Assembly (NCBI GenBank): GCA_046261875.1
Contig: JBHENW010000015.1
Span: forward strand, 1 to 17,212
Reading direction: 5' to 3'
From: JBHENW01 sp046261875
Lineage (GTDB): Bacteria > Acidobacteriota > Thermoanaerobaculia > UBA5066 > Gp7-AA6
Length of the DNA: 17,212 nucleotides
The notes beneath the pieces are model-generated. The model was not told the DNA's origin and did no database searches. It saw only the letters and a list, made by a program, of their open reading frames with translations. Shown one piece after another: positions 14,152-17,212 of the stretch (within the stretch, counting starts at the first letter, position 1; every line of letters begins with the position of its first letter). A program made the translations under genes and the position numbers.

Positions 14152-15375
14152 TCAGACGTGGCTCAGCGCATCCACGATGGGTATTCGGGAAGCGCGGCGT
14201 GCCGGGAAGTAGGCGGCGATCGCCATCGTGAGGAGCATCGCGGCGAGCCCCGCCGCGTAAGCGAGAGGATAGAGCCGGACGTCGATCGGCACGCCGTGGG
14301 TCGCTCCCGGCGGCGGCGGGAGCACCAGCCCGGACGCGTTCAACGCCGCGCGGATCACGAGCGCGAAGATGGCCCCGGAGATGCACCCGGCCAGGGCAAT
14401 GGCGGTGGCCTCCGCCAGGAAGAGGCGCCGGACCGCCGCGGGGCGGGTCCCGAGCGCGCGCAACGTGCCGATCTCCCGGGTGCGCTCCGTGACCGCCATG
14501 GTCATCACGATGGCGGCGGCGAGGATCACGATGACGACGAGCACCCCCCCGACGAAACCGAAGATCCCGATGTAGAGCAGCTTGACCTGTTCGTAGAAGG
14601 CGGCGAGCTCTCTCCAGCTTCGCGCGGCGATTTGAAAGCCCGCGCCATTCAAGGCCGAGGTCAGCCTTTGCGCGGCAGCCCGTTCATCGGCCCCGGGCCG
14701 GAGGAAGACGACCAGCTTCGAGACGGTTTCCTCGCTCTGGAGCAGCCGGGACACGAGGCCGAGCCCCGCCGCGAGGTAACGGTCGTTGAGCTCCTTGATG
14801 GTGACGTCGGCCAGGCCCTGGACGATCGCGTCTACGGCGTTCAACGAACCCTCCGGCGTCGTGGCCATCAGCGTGATCGTGTCTCCGGGGCGGACGCCCA
14901 GGGCTCCCGCCAGGCCGGTGCCCAGCACCACGCCGTCCCCGCCGTCCCCGGCGAGGTACTGGCCGGATACGACGAGCTTCCGCACGCCGGTGGCGCCGGA
15001 TTCCGGCTCGGGGTCCACGCCGATCCCGAGAAAGGGCACCGATCGCGATCCGGTCGTCGCGAGGCCGACGAACTCGATGCGGGGAAGGACCGCGGAGACG
15101 GCGGGATCGCTCGCGACGAGCTGCCGCGCGCGGCCGGCGTGCCGAAGACCGTGCTCGAGGGTCGTTCCCTCGTTGCCGGCGAGCGCCCGGCGGTCCACGA
15201 GCTGGATGTGGCCGACGGTACGGATCGTGGCCTCGCGGAGCGCATCGAAGGATTGGGCGATGAACCCGCCGGCGAGCGCAAACGCCGCGAAACCGAAGGC
15301 GACGACGGCGCCGAGCAGGATACTGCGACGCTTCTGCCGGAGCAGGTTCCGGAGCGCAACGGACAGGATGCTCAC
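14152..15375 (-). CDS. FtsX-type ABC transporter permease (LolC/E- or MacB-like)
   Basis: 407 residues. Start GTG 15375 overlaps the ATPase stop (GTGA). Topology is that of a MacB/LolC-type permease: one N-terminal membrane segment (about 19-40), a ~220-residue periplasmic domain, then three segments (about 266-295, 319-343 and 369-390). The FtsX-family loop EIGTLRALGTRPAAVRRLFL (301-320) lies between segments 2 and 3, and PARRASRIPIVDALSH is the usual C-terminal end. Proteins of this class use ATP hydrolysis in the cytoplasm to drive release of lipoproteins, lipids or peptides at the periplasmic face rather than pumping small ions. Only one permease gene is present, so the complex would be a homodimer, unlike the LolC-LolE heterodimer. 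Confidence 0.93.
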   Translation of the reverse strand: MSILSVALRNLLRQKRRSILLGAVVAFGFAAFALAGGFIAQSFDALREATIRTVGHIQLVDRRALAGNEGTTLEHGLRHAGRARQLVASDPAVSAVLPRIEFVGLATTGSRSVPFLGIGVDPEPESGATGVRKLVVSGQYLAGDGGDGVVLGTGLAGALGVRPGDTITLMATTPEGSLNAVDAIVQGLADVTIKELNDRYLAAGLGLVSRLLQSEETVSKLVVFLRPGADERAAAQRLTSALNGAGFQIAARSWRELAAFYEQVKLLYIGIFGFVGGVLVVIVILAAAIVMTMAVTERTREIGTLRALGTRPAAVRRLFLAEATAIALAGCISGAIFALVIRAALNASGLVLPPPPGATHGVPIDVRLYPLAYAAGLAAMLLTMAIAAYFPARRASRIPIVDALSHV

Positions 15376-16091
15376 CGGCGCTCGTCCGACACGATCCCGC
15401 CGTCCTGGAGGGAGACCACCCGGCGCGCCCGGGAGACGACGCGGGGATCGTGGGTGGCGAACAGGAACGCGACTCCACGGGATGCGTTGATCGACCGCAT
15501 GAGGTCCAGAATTTCCTCGGCGGTCTTCGAGTCCAGGTTCGCCGTCGGCTCGTCCGCGAGCACCACGGCGGGGGCGTTGGCGAGGGCTCGCGCGATGGCC
15601 ACCCTCTGCCGCTGGCCGCCCGAGAGCAGGTCGGGCCGGACGTCGGCCTTTTCCGCGATGCCCACCGACTCGAGGAGCTCCCGTGACCGCTCCCCCTGCT
15701 CCTTCCGGGACAGCCCTTTGAGCGCCATCGGGTAAGCGACGTTCTCCGCGGCCGACAGCACCGGAATGAGGTTGAACGTCTGGAAGACGAAACCGAAGCG
15801 GTCCCGCCGGAGGTCCGAGCGTTCGTTCTCGTCGAGCGACCCGGCGTCCTCCCCCTGGATCCGGAGGTTCCCGGAGTCCGGCCGGTCCAGCAGCCCGAGG
15901 ACGTTGAGAAGCGTGGTCTTTCCCGAGCCGCTCGGGCCCTGGATCGCGACGAACTCGCCTTCTCCGATTTCCAGCGAGAGTTCCCGAAGGGCCGGCACGA
16001 GCCCGGCGCCCATCCGATAAGACCGGGTCAACCGGTTTGCGGCGAGCAGAGGAGCCCCCGGAGGGCGGCCCGTCCTGGCCGAAGCAGTCAC
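15372..16091 (-). CDS. ABC transporter ATP-binding protein (LolD/MacB-type)
   Basis: 239 residues from GTG 16091. All ATPase motifs are intact: Walker A GPSGSGKT (52-59), Q-loop Gln104 (FQTFNLIP), signature LSGGQ (156-160), Walker B VVLADE (176-181) with Glu181, the D-loop NLDS, and switch His214 (ATHD). The FQTFNLIPVLSAAENVAYPM segment is typical of LolD/MacB-class ATPases that partner FtsX permeases. The enzyme energises the permease encoded immediately downstream. Codon and overlap structure point to one operon with the permease and LolA-like gene. A TAAACT at 16160-16155 on the minus strand is a possible promoter -10, 63 bases upstream. Confidence 0.95.
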   Translation of the reverse strand: MTASARTGRPPGAPLLAANRLTRSYRMGAGLVPALRELSLEIGEGEFVAIQGPSGSGKTTLLNVLGLLDRPDSGNLRIQGEDAGSLDENERSDLRRDRFGFVFQTFNLIPVLSAAENVAYPMALKGLSRKEQGERSRELLESVGIAEKADVRPDLLSGGQRQRVAIARALANAPAVVLADEPTANLDSKTAEEILDLMRSINASRGVAFLFATHDPRVVSRARRVVSLQDGGIVSDERR

Positions 16092-16154
16092 CGAGACCGT
16101 CGCAGGAGCGCAGCTCGAGGGAGGCAGAAATTCGCGATCACCGTTGCGCTGAAG

Positions 16155-16160
16155 AGTTTA
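16155..16160 (-). promoter_or_regulatory. Possible -10 element for the ABC transporter operon
   Basis: TAAACT on the minus strand, within a locally A+T-richer stretch, is the best -10-like sequence before the GTG at 16091. No well-placed -35 is seen, so support is weak. The gap 16092-16375 otherwise shows no convincing gene. It includes an A/T-rich patch around 16305-16330, out of character with the rest of the window. Confidence 0.25.
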
Positions 16161-16358
16161 GGCGAATCGTCTGTTAAGGTGGCCGCCAGTCTGGGCAGCC
16201 GAGCCCGGTCGGCGCCACTGCCGAGATGGCCGATAACTGCTTGTGCCCAACCGCGGCTCACAGGAGTACCGACCACGCCGGCGGAGGATGAGGGGTATTG
16301 GATGCGAGAGAAAAACATTTTTTGAACAAAGTCTTCCTATGGCCTTCACGCCTCGACA

Positions 16359-16364
16359 TAAGAT
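16359..16364 (+). promoter_or_regulatory. Candidate -10 element for the ABA-sandwich-like gene
   Basis: TAAGAT lies eleven bases before ATG 16376, a spacing slightly longer than at the other candidates. The A/T-rich patch upstream (16305-16330) could act as an UP-type element. It may also be chance in this less G+C-rich stretch. Confidence 0.35.
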
Positions 16365-16375
16365 TGGCCCAAAAC

Positions 16376-16780
16376 ATGGACAGGATGTCAGGCCAGAAGT
16401 GGGATCCGTCTCGGTTGGAAGCCGGTCCGATGCTCGATCGGATGATCGAGTTGCGCGTGTTCGGGCGAAAGCCGTTCGGGAGCGTCCCCTCTTACTCCTC
16501 GGATGAGCAGGCTTGCGAGCAGGTGGCACAGCATCTGACCCAGCCGCCTCTGCGGCTGATGGCGCTCAAGGCCGGAGACGGGTACATATGCGGATGGCTG
16601 GCTCCTTCGGTCGCCGGAAGCTACGTCCGTCTGGTCTCCGCGGCGGCGTCGAGCCGTCCGCTGGCGATCTGCCGCGCGGCTCTCGCGATGGTGGGACCGA
16701 TCGAGGCGGAGCGCGAAGAAAAACCTTTCGCGCGAGCCTGGCAGCTCCTCACCCGCGGCGCCCGCGGCTCGAACCCCTAG
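16376..16780 (+). CDS. Small protein resembling phage ABA-sandwich domain proteins
   Basis: 134 residues from ATG 16376; an ATG at 16385 is also possible, and the frame is open back to 16298. The pattern fits the phage ABA-sandwich family: a start like LDRMIELRVFG, then SYSSDEQACEQVAQHL, a Trp-containing middle strand (GDGYICGWLAP) and the closing VSAAASSRPLAICRAAL helix. These are small proteins of unknown function found in phages and prophages and scattered in bacterial genomes. No signal peptide or membrane segment is seen. The stop TAG shares bases with the stop of the convergent gene (CTAG, 16777-16780). The family call is from remembered motifs and should be taken as moderate. Confidence 0.65.
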   Translation: MDRMSGQKWDPSRLEAGPMLDRMIELRVFGRKPFGSVPSYSSDEQACEQVAQHLTQPPLRLMALKAGDGYICGWLAPSVAGSYVRLVSAAASSRPLAICRAALAMVGPIEAEREEKPFARAWQLLTRGARGSNP

Positions 16781-17079
16781 CTCCGGCGCCCTGGGGATCC
16801 CGTCTTCCTCTTCTTCGCGGGAGAGGTGTCCTTGGCTGAGGGCCCCCGCTTCGGCCCGCCTTTGCGAGACTGCTCGACGAGCTTCATCAGATTCGCGGCG
16901 ATCTTCTCGTGCCCTCCCCCGGCGCCCCCCAGGACTTCCGAGGGCGGTGCATCCCGCTTTCCGGCCGCCCACTCCAGCGAGTAGATCGCCGCGGCGATCT
17001 CTCCGATCCAGAATCCCGAGAGCGCCTTCGCCCTCTCCTTGAGGGCGCGGACTTCGGCGTTGATTTCTCTGGCGTCCAT
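16777..17079 (-). CDS. Hypothetical protein with basic tail
   Basis: 100 residues. The start ATG 17079 is fixed by a Shine-Dalgarno site (AAGGAG, eight bases upstream); a GTG three codons earlier overlaps that site and is less likely. Residues 1-45 look like one or two amphipathic helices (EINAEVRALKERAKAL, then FWIGEIAAAIYSLEWAAG). The C-terminal ~25 residues are rich in Lys, Arg, Ser, Gly and Pro and resemble a disordered nucleic-acid- or membrane-binding tail. I do not recognise the family. It follows the right-edge gene by 19 bases and shares its stop bases with the convergent ABA-sandwich-like gene. Confidence 0.7.
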   Translation of the reverse strand: MDAREINAEVRALKERAKALSGFWIGEIAAAIYSLEWAAGKRDAPPSEVLGGAGGGHEKIAANLMKLVEQSRKGGPKRGPSAKDTSPAKKRKTGSPGRRS

Positions 17080-17087
17080 CGTCTGCA

Positions 17088-17093
17088 CTCCTT
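17088..17093 (-). promoter_or_regulatory. Shine-Dalgarno site deciding the start at 17079
   Basis: AAGGAG on the minus strand is eight bases before ATG 17079, the optimal spacing. It overlaps the competing in-frame GTG at 17088, which argues against that codon as the start. Confidence 0.75.
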
Positions 17094-17098
17094 CCGAG

Positions 17099-17212
17099 TC
17101 AGCCGGCGCGCGCCCCGTCCGGCACGGTCTTCTCCGGCACCGCGAGAACGGGCGAGATGCCGTCGGCGTACCCGATGTCCAGAAGCATCGCTTCCGACAC
17201 GAGCCCTGCCAT
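17099..17212 (-). CDS. C-terminal end of an unidentified protein (partial)
   Basis: An open minus-strand frame enters from the right edge and ends at TGA 17101-17099, giving 37 residues that include AMLLDIGYADGISPV and end TVPDGARAG. The window edge happens to fall on an ATG, which may be the true start or an internal methionine. It lies 19 bases upstream of the hypothetical gene on the same strand and its codon use looks normal for the window. No family is recognisable from so little sequence. Confidence 0.5.
   Translation of the reverse strand: MAGLVSEAMLLDIGYADGISPVLAVPEKTVPDGARAG

Noticed and set aside
13954..15735. 593-residue open frame on the plus strand
   Set aside because: It runs antisense across three genes of the exporter operon and is dominated by Arg, Gly, Asp and Glu with no motif.
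16243..16506. 87-residue plus-strand frame overlapping the ABA-sandwich-like gene
   Set aside because: It overlaps a better-supported frame, and its composition and lack of motif suggest a shadow.

Overview
The window is very G+C-rich (roughly two thirds G+C by eye) and densely packed, with many 1-4 base overlaps between genes. A LolA-like carrier, a LolC/MacB-type FtsX permease and proteins with Sec signal peptides point to a diderm (Gram-negative-type) bacterium. The mixture of gene families is typical of poorly cultured soil, sediment or groundwater lineages such as Acidobacteriota. That lineage guess is an inference and weak. I see no rRNA, tRNA, CRISPR array or insertion sequence.

Layout. 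1-3826 (minus): a family 4 glycosyltransferase, then a large protein with a heparinase/lyase-like architecture (start overlapping the previous stop), then a secreted parallel beta-helix protein whose reading frame is broken at least four times and which runs off the left edge. 3923-6531 (minus): an XdhC-type molybdenum-enzyme maturation factor coupled by an ATGA overlap to a secreted Asp-box (BNR) beta-propeller protein. 6602-9906: galU (plus), a convergent FmdB-type zinc-ribbon protein (minus), and moeA coupled to an alpha/beta hydrolase (plus). 9995-13109 (plus): a FabF-type ketosynthase, a class I SAM methyltransferase and a FAD-dependent oxidoreductase of the geranylgeranyl-reductase type, forming a small apparent biosynthetic cassette. 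13347-16091 (minus): an ABC ATPase, an FtsX-type permease and a LolA-like periplasmic protein, convergent with the cassette and separated from it by a strong nested hairpin. 16376-17212: a small protein resembling the phage ABA-sandwich family, a basic hypothetical protein converging on it, and the tail of an unidentified gene.

How the parts may work together. The left block looks like synthesis or remodelling of a surface or extracellular polysaccharide; GalU would supply UDP-glucose. XdhC and MoeA both belong to molybdenum-cofactor biology, although no molybdoenzyme is visible. The ketosynthase/methyltransferase/flavoprotein trio is the best candidate for an uncharacterised pathway, probably making a modified fatty or polyketide lipid, and the neighbouring LolCDE/LolA-like genes are a plausible lipid or lipoprotein export route. 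Both ideas are inference from gene order.

A regulatory pattern also stands out. Six genes, five of which begin transcription units, carry a TANNNT hexamer 6-11 bases upstream of the start codon and no convincing Shine-Dalgarno sequence. This is the arrangement expected for leaderless mRNAs. Two other genes have textbook Shine-Dalgarno sites instead.
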